Assembly (NCBI RefSeq): GCF_020297485.1
Contig: NZ_JAIWZC010000002.1
Location: 413,065-477,064, forward strand
Length of the DNA stretch: 64,000 nucleotides
DNA from: Enterocloster clostridioformis
GTDB taxonomy: Bacteria > Bacillota > Clostridia > Lachnospirales > Lachnospiraceae
Reading direction: 5' to 3'
The notes under the pieces are model-generated. The model was not told the DNA's origin, searched no databases, and saw only the letters and a list, made by a program, of their open reading frames with translations. Below are positions 36,554 through 46,683 of the stretch, in pieces. Numbering within the stretch: the stretch's first letter is position 1; every line of letters begins with the position of its first letter. Position numbers and translations under genes: made by a program.

Positions 36554-37825
36554 CTAACCTTCCAGGTTTTCCTCTATGCGCAGCAGCTGATTGTATTTGG
36601 CCACGCGGTCAGAACGGCAGGGCGCGCCGGTCTTAATCTGTCCCGCGTTGACTGCCACTGCAATGTCCGCAATGATGGAATCCTCTGTCTCGCCGGAACG
36701 GTGGGATATAATGGTGCCGAATCCGGCCCTCTTAGCCATCTCGATAGCCTCAAAGCTCTCTGTCAGCGTACCTATCTGATTTACCTTCACCAGGATGGCA
36801 TTGCCTGCCCCCAGCTCAATGCCCTTTGACAGCCGCTTTGTATTGGTGACGAACAAATCATCCCCTACCAGCTGGATACGGCTTCCCAGCTCCCCGGTGA
36901 GCATTTTCCATCCCTCCCAGTCCTCCTCCTGGAGTCCGTCCTCTATGGAACAGATGGGAAACGCATCCACAAGACGGCGGTAGTAGTCCACCATTTCCCG
37001 CGCGCTGCGGCGGATTTCCTTTCCCGCCATACGGCTTTCTCCCGGAAACAGGTACATGCCGCTGGCTTCATCATAGAGCTCACTGGACGCCGCGTCAATG
37101 GCAATCTTCATATCTGTGCCCGGCTTCAGGCCGCTCTTTTCCATGGCCCTTACCAGAAATTCAAGCACTGCCTCGGAGTCCTTAAGATCCGGCGCAAAAC
37201 CGCCCTCATCCCCCACTCCGGTGCTGTAGCCCTCCTCCTTCAGAAGCTTCTTTAATGTGTGATAGACCTCCGCGCACATCCTCAGACGCTCCGCAAAGCA
37301 GCAGGCCCCGTAAGGCATAATCATGAATTCCTGCAAATCCACTGTGTTGTCCGCGTGTTTTCCTCCATTTAGAATGTTCATCATGGGAATGGGGAGAGCG
37401 GATGCATGGATTCCTCCCAGATACCTGTAAAGAGGCATCCTAAGCCCATTGGCAGCAGCCCTGGCCACAGCCATGGACACGCCCAGAATAGCATTGGCCC
37501 CCAGCTTTCCCTTATTCTCCGTTCCATCCGCCTCCAGGAGCAGACGGTCTATATGTCTCTGTTCCAACGCGCTTTCAAAGAGGACCGCCTCGCTTAGCAC
37601 TGTATTCACATGCTCTACAGCGCTCTTAACTCCCAGTCCGTTGTATCGTTTCCCTCCGTCCCGAAGTTCCACTGCCTCGAATTTGCCGGTGGATGCGCCG
37701 GAGGGAACAGCCGCCCTGCCGGTGGCGCCTCCTGTCAGGCACACTTCCACCTCCACCGTGGGATTCCCCCTGGAATCCAGTATCTCTCTGCCGGTTACCG
37801 CCTCTATCTCCAGTTCGTTTACCAT
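36554..37825 (-). CDS. eno: Enolase
   Basis: 423 residues. Active-site regions: [86 protein letters not shown], and [20 protein letters not shown]. It dehydrates 2-phosphoglycerate to phosphoenolpyruvate in glycolysis. The protein is slightly shorter than most enolases at the C-terminus but keeps all catalytic residues. RBS GAGGAGG upstream. It is monocistronic. Confidence 0.96.
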   Translation of the reverse strand: MVNELEIEAVTGREILDSRGNPTVEVEVCLTGGATGRAAVPSGASTGKFEAVELRDGGKRYNGLGVKSAVEHVNTVLSEAVLFESALEQRHIDRLLLEADGTENKGKLGANAILGVSMAVARAAANGLRMPLYRYLGGIHASALPIPMMNILNGGKHADNTVDLQEFMIMPYGACCFAERLRMCAEVYHTLKKLLKEEGYSTGVGDEGGFAPDLKDSEAVLEFLVRAMEKSGLKPGTDMKIAIDAASSELYDEASGMYLFPGESRMAGKEIRRSAREMVDYYRRLVDAFPICSIEDGLQEEDWEGWKMLTGELGSRIQLVGDDLFVTNTKRLSKGIELGAGNAILVKVNQIGTLTESFEAIEMAKRAGFGTIISHRSGETEDSIIADIAVAVNAGQIKTGAPCRSDRVAKYNQLLRIEENLEG

Positions 37826-37909
37826 AAAAAAATGACCTCCTCATATCAATCTTATCATTGATATAAGGATAGCCATTTTTTAACATTATATGTATGGAAA
37901 TCCGTCTTT

Positions 37910-38872
37910 TTATTGACCAAGCCTGGCTCCGTCCGCGCCCACGGTAAATCCATCCGGTGTAACCGTGGATACCAGCATGGCTCCCGACGGGTCGCAGTAA
38001 TACAGCTTATCCTCCCAGGATATCCAGCCGGTCTTCATATATCCCTCCTGGTCAAAAAAATACCACTTATAGTTGATATTCAGCCAGCCGTTTGACGGGT
38101 ACGTGCCGTCTCCCTTCTGGTACCACCAGCCACGATCATCCCTGAGCCACTGGCCGTTCACCCTGGTCAGGTTCTCTTCCGTAATCTCGATGTATGGGGA
38201 TTCCTGCCAGTCGCCGGCGTTGTTCCTGGAATCCATGGCCCTGACTTTAAAATAGTAGGTGCCTGCCTTTGGGAACTTGCCGGAAAAATCGTAGCTGTTT
38301 TCCTTCACCGTATAGGTGGCGCCGATGCCGTCCTCATTGGAATTGCCTCCCCTCCGGCACAGGCGGACCTTATAATTCTTAGCCAGGCTCATATCGTCCC
38401 AGTGGGCCACCCCGTTATCTTCATCCCACATCAGACCGCTTACATCCAGGTCCTCATCATCCTCATCCAGCTTGTCCAGCCTTACCACCAGGACCATTTC
38501 TTCCTTATCATTCTTAGTGGAACTGGATACATACTTAACCGTATCGCCGGAAAATGAAAACGCACTCTTTCCCGATTTCTTAAAGTAATAGTCACTGTCG
38601 GCGGAAAGCCATATCTCTACTTTTGGCTTATCCCCGCCTACCCAGATGTCACCCTCATTTATAATGTCCACGCTCTCAATGGAACACTCCCCATCCTCCA
38701 GGGTTACGTCCACATTTCCTCCGTTTTCTCCTGCCTGGATACCCGATGTGAAATTCAGTTTAATTTTCCCCACCGGTGTCCTTTCCTCTTTTGCAAAGGC
38801 TGTAAAGGACAGCGCGCAGGCCATAATCAGAGCCGCTCCCGCCAGCACGGCATACGCCCCTCTTTTCCTCAT
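37910..38872 (-). CDS. Secreted protein with choline-binding-type cell-wall repeats
   Basis: 320 residues. Signal peptide: MRKRGAYAVLAGAALIMACA to TAFAKEE. The middle region is acidic and beta-rich, with a fibronectin-III-like end (YDFSGKFPKAGTYYFKVRAM). The C-terminus has aromatic cell-wall-binding repeats: DDRGWWYQKGDGTYPSNGWL, YKWYFFDQEGYMKTGWI, EDKLYYCDPSGAML. It should be exported and attached noncovalently to the cell wall. The start at 38872 has AGGAGGAGG; the 447-residue frame extends upstream without support. Confidence 0.85.
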   Translation of the reverse strand: MRKRGAYAVLAGAALIMACALSFTAFAKEERTPVGKIKLNFTSGIQAGENGGNVDVTLEDGECSIESVDIINEGDIWVGGDKPKVEIWLSADSDYYFKKSGKSAFSFSGDTVKYVSSSTKNDKEEMVLVVRLDKLDEDDEDLDVSGLMWDEDNGVAHWDDMSLAKNYKVRLCRRGGNSNEDGIGATYTVKENSYDFSGKFPKAGTYYFKVRAMDSRNNAGDWQESPYIEITEENLTRVNGQWLRDDRGWWYQKGDGTYPSNGWLNINYKWYFFDQEGYMKTGWISWEDKLYYCDPSGAMLVSTVTPDGFTVGADGARLGQ

Positions 38873-39040
38873 TTGAACCTCCTCCTTCCCGCTTACGTCT
38901 GTTTTCCTATTATAGCACATGTCAACGTCTTCTGTCATCCTCCGGTACACCAAACTTGTTCCATTTTCATATAGTATAGTATGCCGGGGTGTTAATGGAC
39001 ATCCGGCCCATAATGAAACAGATATACAGGGGGATTGCTT

Positions 39041-40144
39041 TTGATAACCATTAGTCTTTGTATGATTGTAAAAAATGAGGAGGCTGTTCTGGAACGGCTC
39101 CTGAAGACCATGTCCAATGTGGCTGATCAGATTGTAATTGTGGATACCGGTTCCACGGACCGGACAAAGGAAATCGCGGCCCGCTATACGGATGAGGTCT
39201 ACGATTTTCCGTGGACGGATGATTTCGCCGCTGCCAGGAACGCCGCCTGCCAAAAGGCGGTGATGGACTACTGGATGTGGATGGACGCGGACGATGTGAT
39301 GGAGCCCGAACAGGCTGCCCGTTTAATGAAATTGAAGGAAAACCTGGACCCTTCCGTGGATGTGGTGATGATGAAATATCTCACTGATTTCGACGAAAAC
39401 GGAAGAACCTCCTTTTCCTATTACAGGGAGCGCCTCTTAAGGAACCACAAGGGCTTCCAGTGGCAGGGCCGGGTACATGAAGCCGTAACCCCTGCCGGCA
39501 GCATCCTCTATACTGATATTGAAATTCAGCACCGTAAGGAGGCCGCCGGGGATAAGGACCGCAACCTGAGGATATACGAAACCATGCTGAACCAGGGAGA
39601 ACTTCTGGAACCCAGACACCAGTTCTACTACGCCAGAGAGCTGTATTACCATGAACGCTATGAAGATGCTGTACGGGCTTTCAGGGCATTTCTGCAGGAA
39701 CCGGAGGGATGGGTGGAAAACAAGATAGATGCCTGTCTCCATCTGGCTCTGTGCGAGGAGCATCTAGGGCATACGGAAAAAGCCATGGAAGCACTTTTAA
39801 AGAGTTTCTTATATGACACTCCCCGCGGTGAAGCCTGCTGTGAACTGGGACGGATGAAAATGATGGACGAAAAATACAAAGAGGCTGCTTACTGGTATAC
39901 CCAGGCATTATCGTCCCAGCCCGCGGAACAGACAGGCGCCTTTGTCCGGAAGGACTGTTATGGTTTCCTGCCCGCCATTCAGCTGTGTGTATGCTATGAC
40001 CGTCTGGGTGACTACCGCAGGGCATGGCATTATCACCTGAAATCACAAAAGCTTAAACCTGAACACCCATCTGTCAGGCAGAACCAGACCTACTTTGAAC
40101 GCATATTGAAACATCCGGCGGAGGGGCAGTCCTCCGCACAATAA
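39041..40144 (+). CDS. Family 2 glycosyltransferase with C-terminal TPR region
   Basis: About 367 residues. The GT-A domain is clear: ISLCMIVKNEEAVLERLLKT, VIVDTGSTDRTKEIAARYTD, and the metal-binding WMDADDVMEPEQA. The C-terminal half has TPR-like helices (FYYARELYYHERYEDAVRAF, then ACCELGRMKMMDEKYKEAAY). AGGGGG at 39028-39033 is at the right distance from TTG 39041; TTG 39035 would be too close. It lies 21 bases before a collagen-like gene, so it probably glycosylates that protein. Confidence 0.85.
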   Translation: MITISLCMIVKNEEAVLERLLKTMSNVADQIVIVDTGSTDRTKEIAARYTDEVYDFPWTDDFAAARNAACQKAVMDYWMWMDADDVMEPEQAARLMKLKENLDPSVDVVMMKYLTDFDENGRTSFSYYRERLLRNHKGFQWQGRVHEAVTPAGSILYTDIEIQHRKEAAGDKDRNLRIYETMLNQGELLEPRHQFYYARELYYHERYEDAVRAFRAFLQEPEGWVENKIDACLHLALCEEHLGHTEKAMEALLKSFLYDTPRGEACCELGRMKMMDEKYKEAAYWYTQALSSQPAEQTGAFVRKDCYGFLPAIQLCVCYDRLGDYRRAWHYHLKSQKLKPEHPSVRQNQTYFERILKHPAEGQSSAQ

Positions 40145-40165
40145 AAAAGTCTAGGAGAAGTTATT

Positions 40166-41434
40166 ATGTATTTTAATTTTCCCAACGGAATGAATCGAAA
40201 TGATAATATAGAACAACGCAGACCATGTGGATACCCCGGAAACAACGGTTTTCCGGGTAATGGCGGCTGCCCTGACGGCAATTGTTTCCCAGGTTCAGGA
40301 AGATTTCCGGAAGATGATTTACCGGGCTGCGACGGCTGTGGCGGCGACCGCATGACTCAGACAGATAACGGATGCCCAGGTAACGGCCGTTTTCCCGGCG
40401 GCTGGCCGGGACCCAGAGGACCACAGAGACCAGCCGGACCAACAGGCGCTCAGGGGGCAATGAGACCCAGGAGACTCACCGGTGAGACAGGGCCACGGGG
40501 GCCTCAGGGACCTATGGGACTTCCAGGACCTCAGGGCATAGCCGGTAATACAGGCGCCACCGGAAGCCAGGGCCCACAGGGACCTCAGGGTGCAGCCGGG
40601 CCTCAGGGCATCCAGGGGCCTCAGGGACCTCAGGGTGCAACCGGGCCTCAGGGCATCCAGGGGCCTCAGGGCATCACCGGCGCCACAGGTCCTCAGGGAC
40701 CTCAGGGCATCACCGGCGCCACAGGGCCTCAGGGGCCTCAGGGCATCACCGGCATCACCGGCACCACCGGGCCTCAGGGACCTCAGGGCATCACCGGCAC
40801 CACAGGGCCTCAGGGACTGGCCGGCGTAACCGGCCCAATGGGCCCGACCGGACCCACTGGCGCCGCGGCCACCATCACCATAGGAACCGTAACCACATGC
40901 GATCCTGGCACAGAGGCAACTGTAACCAATTCAGGCACCACAGAAGAAGCCGTCTTTGACTTCGTTATTCCCCGCGGTAAACCCGGAGGTGGAGGAGCCC
41001 CGGAAGTCCTGGCTACAGTAGATACCATCACCCAGCCCACTTCGGCTAACGGAGCCCTGATTTTCAATGAGACCCCGCTGGTGTCCGGAACCGCCATTAC
41101 CCATACTGCCGGTTCCCCCGATGTGCCGATTACCCAGACCGGCATCTATCAGGCATTCTTCACCGGCACAGCCCTGATTGATGAAGGGACCACCATTCCA
41201 TCTACACTCACGGTGCGGCTCACGCTGAACGAAACCCCCATAACCGGAGCAGTGGCACGCCACACCTTCACTGCCTCCAATGAGGAGGTAACCCTTTCCA
41301 TCAATGCGCCGTTCCCGGTAACCGGCACCGGTACCCTAAAGGTTGTAACCAGAGATGCCGGATACTCCTTTGAGAATGCATCCCTGACTATTATTCGTCT
41401 GGGTGACAGCACCAATATCCGCACCACCGCATAA
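40166..41434 (+). CDS. Collagen-like glycine-repeat surface/exosporium protein (BclA-like)
   Basis: 422 residues. The N-terminus has no classical signal peptide ([20 protein letters not shown]) and contains many Gly, Pro and Cys. Residues about 75-235 are Gly-X-Y triplets dominated by [19 protein letters not shown] units. The C-terminal domain (about 140 residues, beta-rich, [20 protein letters not shown] onward) resembles the trimerising head of BclA-like proteins. Three triplet glycines are replaced by Arg near residues 88-103. With the adjacent glycosyltransferase this recalls sgtA-bclA3 of Clostridioides difficile spores. A spore location is inferred. Confidence 0.85.
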   Translation: MYFNFPNGMNRNDNIEQRRPCGYPGNNGFPGNGGCPDGNCFPGSGRFPEDDLPGCDGCGGDRMTQTDNGCPGNGRFPGGWPGPRGPQRPAGPTGAQGAMRPRRLTGETGPRGPQGPMGLPGPQGIAGNTGATGSQGPQGPQGAAGPQGIQGPQGPQGATGPQGIQGPQGITGATGPQGPQGITGATGPQGPQGITGITGTTGPQGPQGITGTTGPQGLAGVTGPMGPTGPTGAAATITIGTVTTCDPGTEATVTNSGTTEEAVFDFVIPRGKPGGGGAPEVLATVDTITQPTSANGALIFNETPLVSGTAITHTAGSPDVPITQTGIYQAFFTGTALIDEGTTIPSTLTVRLTLNETPITGAVARHTFTASNEEVTLSINAPFPVTGTGTLKVVTRDAGYSFENASLTIIRLGDSTNIRTTA

Positions 41435-41550
41435 CCATCAGAAGTATCTATTAACCGGAAATGTTAAGGCCGCCGGAAATCATCCGGCGGCCTTACACAA
41501 TCCGCTTATATCATTGAAGATGCCCCAAATATCCCGGCTTCTCTCTCTAT

Positions 41551-41919
41551 TTATTTGACAGCAATTGCCTCAATCTCGCAGAGCACGCCCTTTGGAAGGG
41601 TCTTGACAGCCACGCAGCTTCTGGCAGGCTTGGACACGAAATACTTTGCGTACACCTCATTAAACGTGCCAAAGTCATTCATATCGGCCAGGAAGCAAGT
41701 GGTCTTAAACACCCTGTCAAATCCAGTGCCGGCTGCCTCCAGGATTGCCCCCACGTTCTTGCAGCTCTGCTCGGCCTGGGCAGCGATTCCCTCTGCCACG
41801 GTTCCGTCTGCCGGATTCACGGGAATCTGTCCTGATGTATAAACAACCCCGTTTACCTCATATCCCTGGGAATAAGGCCCAATGGCACCCGGTGCTTTGT
41901 CCGTACTAAGAATATTCAT
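41551..41919 (-). CDS. ridA: RidA family reactive-intermediate deaminase
   Basis: 122 residues from MNILSTDKAPGAIGPYSQGY. Motifs: VNGVVYTSGQIPVNPADGTV, the RVFKTTCFLADMNDFGTFNE helix, and ARSCVAVKTLPKGVLCEIEA with the active-site arginine. It hydrolyses enamine/imine intermediates from PLP enzymes. GGAGGT precedes the ATG at 41919. Confidence 0.93.
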   Translation of the reverse strand: MNILSTDKAPGAIGPYSQGYEVNGVVYTSGQIPVNPADGTVAEGIAAQAEQSCKNVGAILEAAGTGFDRVFKTTCFLADMNDFGTFNEVYAKYFVSKPARSCVAVKTLPKGVLCEIEAIAVK

Positions 41920-42241
41920 CTGAAATACCTCCATATTTGTAATTGGGACAAATGTCTCCTTAATGTTATCGCGTCCACATTCAACTGTTCCTTATTATAT
42001 CAGATATTGCCAGCCGATGCAATACAGATACGGCAATATATCCCTAAAACCCTGTAAACACCCGTTCAGCATCACCCTGTCCATAATTTTTATGCAATGC
42101 CGTTCATAAGCCTCATCCCAACCCATGTATATTCATAATCAGGCGTCCCATCTATGGACATTCCGCGTCCCGTTTGCTATAATTGAAATGTTTTAATCGC
42201 ATTCACATCCAACACACCAACAATAAATCAGAGGTATAGAA

Positions 42242-42838
42242 ATGACAAATCTTAACGATACAGGGGAGTCTGTTCCCGCATACCATATTGACCATACTCT
42301 TTATGAGGGACGTCCCGCCGACACATCCGGACGGGAGGAAAAGGAAATCCGCACCTACGATTTGCTGGATTCCCTCCAGGTCCCTTATGTCCGTGTGGAC
42401 CACGACGCCCTTCCCACCATTGAAGCCTGCCGCGAGGTAGACCAGCTTCTGGGCACGGAAATCTGTAAAAACCTTTTCCTGCGCAATGCCCAGAAAACCG
42501 ATTTTTACCTGCTGCTCATGCCGGGCAATAAAAAGTTCAAGACAGCCGTCCTGTCCAAACAGATTGGAAGCGCCCGCCTGTCCTTTGGGGAAGCGGAATT
42601 TATGGAATCCTTCCTGGATATCACTCCAGGCTCCGTTTCAGTCATGGGTCTGATGAATGACAGAGAAAACCGCGTCAGGCTTCTGATTGACAAGGATATA
42701 CTGGAGGGCGAATATTTTGCGTGTCATCCATGCATCAACACTTCCAGCCTAAGGTTCAGGACCTCGGACCTGATGGAAAAAATTCTTCCGGCCCTTGGCC
42801 ATCCTCACACGGTTGTGGATTTGCCATATGCAGAATAA
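42242..42838 (+). CDS. YbaK/ProX-type aminoacyl-tRNA deacylase
   Basis: 198 residues. An editing-domain region follows an N-terminal extension: EKEIRTYDLLDSLQVPYVRV, GTEICKNLFLRNAQKTDFYL, the catalytic-type lysine region KTAVLSKQIG, and FACHPCINTSSLRFRTSDLM. It resembles stand-alone prolyl-tRNA editing proteins (ProX/PrdX) that hydrolyse mischarged Ala- or Cys-tRNAPro. Its stop is about 28 bases from the left edge of the tandem introns. Originally it converged with grdA. Confidence 0.87.
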   Translation: MTNLNDTGESVPAYHIDHTLYEGRPADTSGREEKEIRTYDLLDSLQVPYVRVDHDALPTIEACREVDQLLGTEICKNLFLRNAQKTDFYLLLMPGNKKFKTAVLSKQIGSARLSFGEAEFMESFLDITPGSVSVMGLMNDRENRVRLLIDKDILEGEYFACHPCINTSSLRFRTSDLMEKILPALGHPHTVVDLPYAE

Positions 42839-42866
42839 TATACGCGGGAAGCATGTAAAAGCTTTC

Positions 42867-44751
42867 ATCGGATAGGGGAGATTTTAACCTCCCCTTCCAC
42901 ACCACGTAGCGTACCGTTCGGTACTACGCGGTTCAATAGTTTACTCGGACTTTCAGATAGTGGGCAGTCATATCGGGATAACCAAGTCTGTCCACTATGA
43001 TTCTTTTGGTGAGTGCCGAGTTGAGCATTCCCGCCGCTCTCCACACTCCCTTTCGGCAGTTCGCCATCTCATGCACCTTCCACTCTGGTAAATGTAACGC
43101 CCGCAACATTTTATATCTTGTGCGTACCTTCTTCCATTGTTTCCAGTACACCGCTCGGATTCTGTGGCGCAGCCACTCATCCGTCTGTTCCATCAGGCTT
43201 TTCATGTCTGCATATCGATAATAGTTAATCCATCCCCTTGCATAGCTTCGGAGTTTTTCTTCCCTCTCCTGATTGCTCCATTTGTTCCCTCTGGTTGTCA
43301 GCTCCCGTATCCGGTTCTTCATTTTTGCCACCGACTTCGGGTGTATCCTCATGCGGCATTTCCCTTTATGCCGGTAAAAGCCGTAGCCCAGGTATTTTAT
43401 CTTGCTGACGTGGCTCTCTGTCGTTTTCTGAAGATTGACTTTCAGAAACACTTTTCCTGTGATGAATGGCACAATGTTTTCCATCGTCCTCTCTGCGCTT
43501 TTCCTGCTTTTGCACAGAATCAGGCAGTCATCCGCATACCTCACATACTTGTGTCCCCTGCGCTCCAGTTCCTTGTCCAACTCATTCAGCATGACATTTC
43601 CACATAAGGGACTTAGCGGGCCTCCCTGCGGCACGCCCTCGGTCGTTGCGTGAAATCCTCCGTCCTCCATTACTCCGGCTTTCAGGTACTTGTGTATCAG
43701 CGAGATTACCCTCCCGTCCTTCACCGTCCTCGACAGCACCTCTATCAGCTTGCTGTGGTTCACCGTGTCAAAGTAGGATTGTAAATCCATGCTGACCACG
43801 TAGACATATCCTTCGTTGATATATTTCCTACATCTTTCCAGTGCGTCATGCGCCCCTCTGCCGGGACGGAATCCGATGCTGTTGTCAGAGAACTGTTCTT
43901 CATATAAGGGCGTCAGTTCCTGTGCGATAGCCTGTTGGATTACCCTGTCTACCACTGTGGGTATCCCCAGTTTCCTTGTTTTTCCTTTCTCCTCTTTGGG
44001 TATTTCTACCCTTCGGACTGGGTTTGGCTTGTATTTGCCTTCCCTCACCTGCTCGACCAATTCGGACTGGTGTTCTCTCAGGCAGGGTAGAAGTTCATCC
44101 ACCTGCATTCCGTCAATCCCACCAACGCCTTTGTTCGTTTTGACCTTCTTATAGGCGGCATTTAGATTGTCGCTTCTAAGAATCGTATCTAGCAGGTTGT
44201 CCGTCCGAAAGTCCGTGTTGGTGTCGGGGTTCCCGGTAATCCTTTCATGGGCGTACTCTCCTGTTTCCCTTCCCTGTTCCGCAGGTATCTCTCGCAGGTA
44301 GTCCTCAATATGAAGTTGTCTGTACTTAATTCCATGTCCGGTTTCCATTTGGTAACGACACCTCCTACTGTTCAGTCCTTCCCGGTGCGTTTGCGACCGC
44401 CCGGTACTATGACCTCTGCTGACTTCTCACGGCAAGCTTTACTCCGTGACAGCGAATGTTTTATCGCCACTTTCACGTCCGTGAAACCTCCCCGGGTACT
44501 CACACGTTCTTTCCCACTTATACCTGCCCCGTTTACTGCTGGCGTTCCGTGCAGTTATTGGACTTTAGTTTGTTAGGCAACCTCATCCACGCTTCACAGC
44601 CTATCCGGACAACTTTTACAGGCCAGTGGTTTGCCTCCGGCTTCCTTCAGACCCCACCTCACGATGACGCCCTTGCCATTGGCTGCACCCTTCCCACTGC
44701 CGGGCGGGTCAGGGACTTTCACCCGTTAGAACGTGCGCCCGCCGGGCGCAC
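42867..44751 (-). mobile_element. Group II intron, downstream copy of a tandem pair
   Basis: 1885 bases. On the minus strand it starts GTGCGCCCGGCGGGCGCAC at 44751, a typical group II 5' end. It carries the IEP gene, and ends with a domain V-like stem (ACCGCGTAGTACCG/CGGTACGCTACGTGGT) and a domain VI-like GGGGAG/CTCCCC hairpin, with the last bases CCGAT at 42867. Its 5' end directly abuts the 3' end of the other copy. The two differ by only a handful of bases. The IEP type suggests class C. Confidence 0.85.
42933..44348 (-). CDS. ltrA: Group II intron reverse transcriptase/maturase (downstream copy)
   Basis: 471 residues. RT domain motifs: RVEIPKEEKGKTRKLGIPTV, QFSDNSIGFRPGRGAHDALE, GVPQGGPLSPLCGNVMLNEL, and catalytic YADD in KYVRYADDCLILCKS. 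The GIIM maturase part is KLRSYARGWINYYRYADMKS with WKQWKKVRTRYKML. No HNH endonuclease domain is present, as in class C proteins. It differs from the other copy at LPCLREH, GKVFLKV and TTESHV. It should support intron splicing and retrohoming. Confidence 0.93.
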   Translation of the reverse strand: METGHGIKYRQLHIEDYLREIPAEQGRETGEYAHERITGNPDTNTDFRTDNLLDTILRSDNLNAAYKKVKTNKGVGGIDGMQVDELLPCLREHQSELVEQVREGKYKPNPVRRVEIPKEEKGKTRKLGIPTVVDRVIQQAIAQELTPLYEEQFSDNSIGFRPGRGAHDALERCRKYINEGYVYVVSMDLQSYFDTVNHSKLIEVLSRTVKDGRVISLIHKYLKAGVMEDGGFHATTEGVPQGGPLSPLCGNVMLNELDKELERRGHKYVRYADDCLILCKSRKSAERTMENIVPFITGKVFLKVNLQKTTESHVSKIKYLGYGFYRHKGKCRMRIHPKSVAKMKNRIRELTTRGNKWSNQEREEKLRSYARGWINYYRYADMKSLMEQTDEWLRHRIRAVYWKQWKKVRTRYKMLRALHLPEWKVHEMANCRKGVWRAAGMLNSALTKRIIVDRLGYPDMTAHYLKVRVNY

Positions 44752-46636
44752 ATCGGATAGGGGAGATTTTAACCTCCCCTTCCACACCACGTAGCGTACC
44801 GTTCGGTACTACGCGGTTCAATAGTTTACTCGGACTTTCAGATAGTGGGCAGTCATATCGGGATAACCAAGTCTGTCCACTATGATTCTTTTGGTGAGTG
44901 CCGAGTTGAGCATTCCCGCCGCTCTCCACACTCCCTTTCGGCAGTTCGCCATCTCATGCACCTTCCACTCTGGTAAATGTAACGCCCGCAACATTTTATA
45001 TCTTGTGCGTACCTTCTTCCATTGTTTCCAGTACACCGCTCGGATTCTGTGGCGCAGCCACTCATCCGTCTGTTCCATCAGGCTTTTCATGTCTGCATAT
45101 CGATAATAGTTAATCCATCCCCTTGCATAGCTTCGGAGTTTTTCTTCCCTCTCCTGATTGCTCCATTTGTTCCCTCTGGTTGTCAGCTCCCGTATCCGGT
45201 TCTTCATTTTTGCCACCGACTTCGGGTGTATCCTCATGCGGCATTTCCCTTTATGCCGGTAAAAGCCGTAGCCCAGGTATTTTATCTTGCTGACGTGGCT
45301 CACTGTCGTTTTCTGAAGATTGACTTTCAGAAACAGTTTTCCTGTGATGAATGGCACAATGTTTTCCATTGTCCTCTCTGCGCTTTTCCTGCTTTTGCAC
45401 AGAATCAGGCAGTCATCCGCATACCTCACATACTTGTGTCCCCTGCGCTCCAGTTCCTTGTCCAACTCATTCAGCATGACATTTCCACATAAGGGACTTA
45501 GCGGGCCTCCCTGCGGCACGCCCTCGGTCGTTGCGTGAAATCCTCCGTCCTCCATTACTCCGGCTTTCAGGTACTTGTGTATCAGCGAGATTACCCTCCC
45601 GTCCTTCACCGTCCTCGACAGCACCTCTATCAGCTTGCTGTGGTTCACCGTGTCAAAGTAGGATTGTAAATCCATGCTGACCACGTAGACATATCCTTCG
45701 TTGATATATTTCCTACATCTTTCCAGTGCGTCATGCGCCCCTCTGCCGGGACGGAATCCGATGCTGTTGTCAGAGAACTGTTCTTCATATAAGGGCGTCA
45801 GTTCCTGTGCGATTGCCTGTTGGATTACCCTGTCTACCACTGTGGGTATCCCCAGTTTCCTTGTTTTTCCTTTCTCCTCTTTGGGTATTTCTACCCTTCG
45901 GACTGGGTTTGGCTTGTATTTGCCTTCCCTCACCTGCTCGACCAATTCGGACTGGTGTTCTCTCAGGTAGGGTAGAAGTTCATCCACCTGCATTCCGTCA
46001 ATCCCACCAACGCCTTTGTTCGTTTTGACCTTCTTATAGGCGGCATTTAGATTGTCGCTTCTAAGAATCGTATCTAGCAGGTTGTCCGTCCGAAAGTCCG
46101 TGTTGGTGTCGGGGTTCCCGGTAATCCTTTCATGGGCGTACTCTCCTGTTTCCCTTCCCTGTTCCGCAGGTATCTCTCGCAGGTAGTCCTCAATATGAAG
46201 TTGTCTGTACTTAATTCCATGTCCGGTTTCCATTTGGTAACGACACCTCCTACTGTTCAGTCCTTCCCGGTGCGTTTGCGACCGCCCGGTACTATGACCT
46301 CTGCTGACTTCTCACGGCAAGCTTTACTCCGTGACAGCGAATGTTTTATCGCCACTTTCACGTCCGTGAGACCTCCCCGGGTACTCACACGTTCTTTCCC
46401 ACTTATACCTGCCCCGTTTACTGCTGGCGTTCCGTGCAGTTATTGGACTTTAGTTTGTTAGGCAACCTCATCCACGCTTCACAGCCTATCCGGACAACTT
46501 TTACAGGCCAGTGGTTTGCCTCCGGCTTCCTTCAGACCCCACCTCACGATGACGCCCTTGCCATTGGCTGCACCCTTCCCACTGCCGGGCGGGTCAGGGA
46601 CTTTCACCCGTTAGAACGTGCGCCCGCCGGGCGCAC
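44752..46636 (-). mobile_element. Group II intron, upstream copy of a tandem pair
   Basis: 1885 bases with the same boundaries as the other copy: GTGCGCCC at 46636 on the minus strand and CCGAT at 44752. Its 5' end lies two bases past the T-run of the grdA terminator, the target type favoured by class C introns. No base separates it from the next copy, so the array is an exact head-to-tail duplication. Confidence 0.85.
44818..46233 (-). CDS. ltrA: Group II intron reverse transcriptase/maturase (upstream copy)
   Basis: 471 residues, about 99% identical to the other copy; visible differences are LPYLREH, GKLFLKV and TTVSHV. All RT motifs, including YADD, and the maturase domain are intact, so both proteins look functional. 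It lacks an endonuclease domain. It is read in the same direction as grdA, after the grdA terminator, so it needs its own promoter or read-through. Confidence 0.93.
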   Translation of the reverse strand: METGHGIKYRQLHIEDYLREIPAEQGRETGEYAHERITGNPDTNTDFRTDNLLDTILRSDNLNAAYKKVKTNKGVGGIDGMQVDELLPYLREHQSELVEQVREGKYKPNPVRRVEIPKEEKGKTRKLGIPTVVDRVIQQAIAQELTPLYEEQFSDNSIGFRPGRGAHDALERCRKYINEGYVYVVSMDLQSYFDTVNHSKLIEVLSRTVKDGRVISLIHKYLKAGVMEDGGFHATTEGVPQGGPLSPLCGNVMLNELDKELERRGHKYVRYADDCLILCKSRKSAERTMENIVPFITGKLFLKVNLQKTTVSHVSKIKYLGYGFYRHKGKCRMRIHPKSVAKMKNRIRELTTRGNKWSNQEREEKLRSYARGWINYYRYADMKSLMEQTDEWLRHRIRAVYWKQWKKVRTRYKMLRALHLPEWKVHEMANCRKGVWRAAGMLNSALTKRIIVDRLGYPDMTAHYLKVRVNY

Positions 46637-46638
46637 CC

Positions 46639-46677
46639 AAAAAAGAGCTGGCAGCCCTCACAGACTGTCAGCTCTTT
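46639..46677 (-). terminator. Terminator of grdA, target of the introns
   Basis: On the minus strand AAAGAGCTG (46677-46669) pairs with CAGCTCTTT (46650-46642), followed by a six-T run ending near 46639. The intron 5' end is at 46636. Confidence 0.88.
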
Positions 46678-46683
46678 CCAAAT

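Noticed and set aside
40590..40829. Arg/Gly/Leu-rich ORF in another frame of the collagen gene
   Set aside because: It is the out-of-frame reading of the repeat; the Gly-X-Y frame is the real one.
40490..40850. Possible CRISPR-like repeat array
   Set aside because: The repeats are 9-18-base coding triplet units without spacers. No CRISPR array was seen anywhere in the window.
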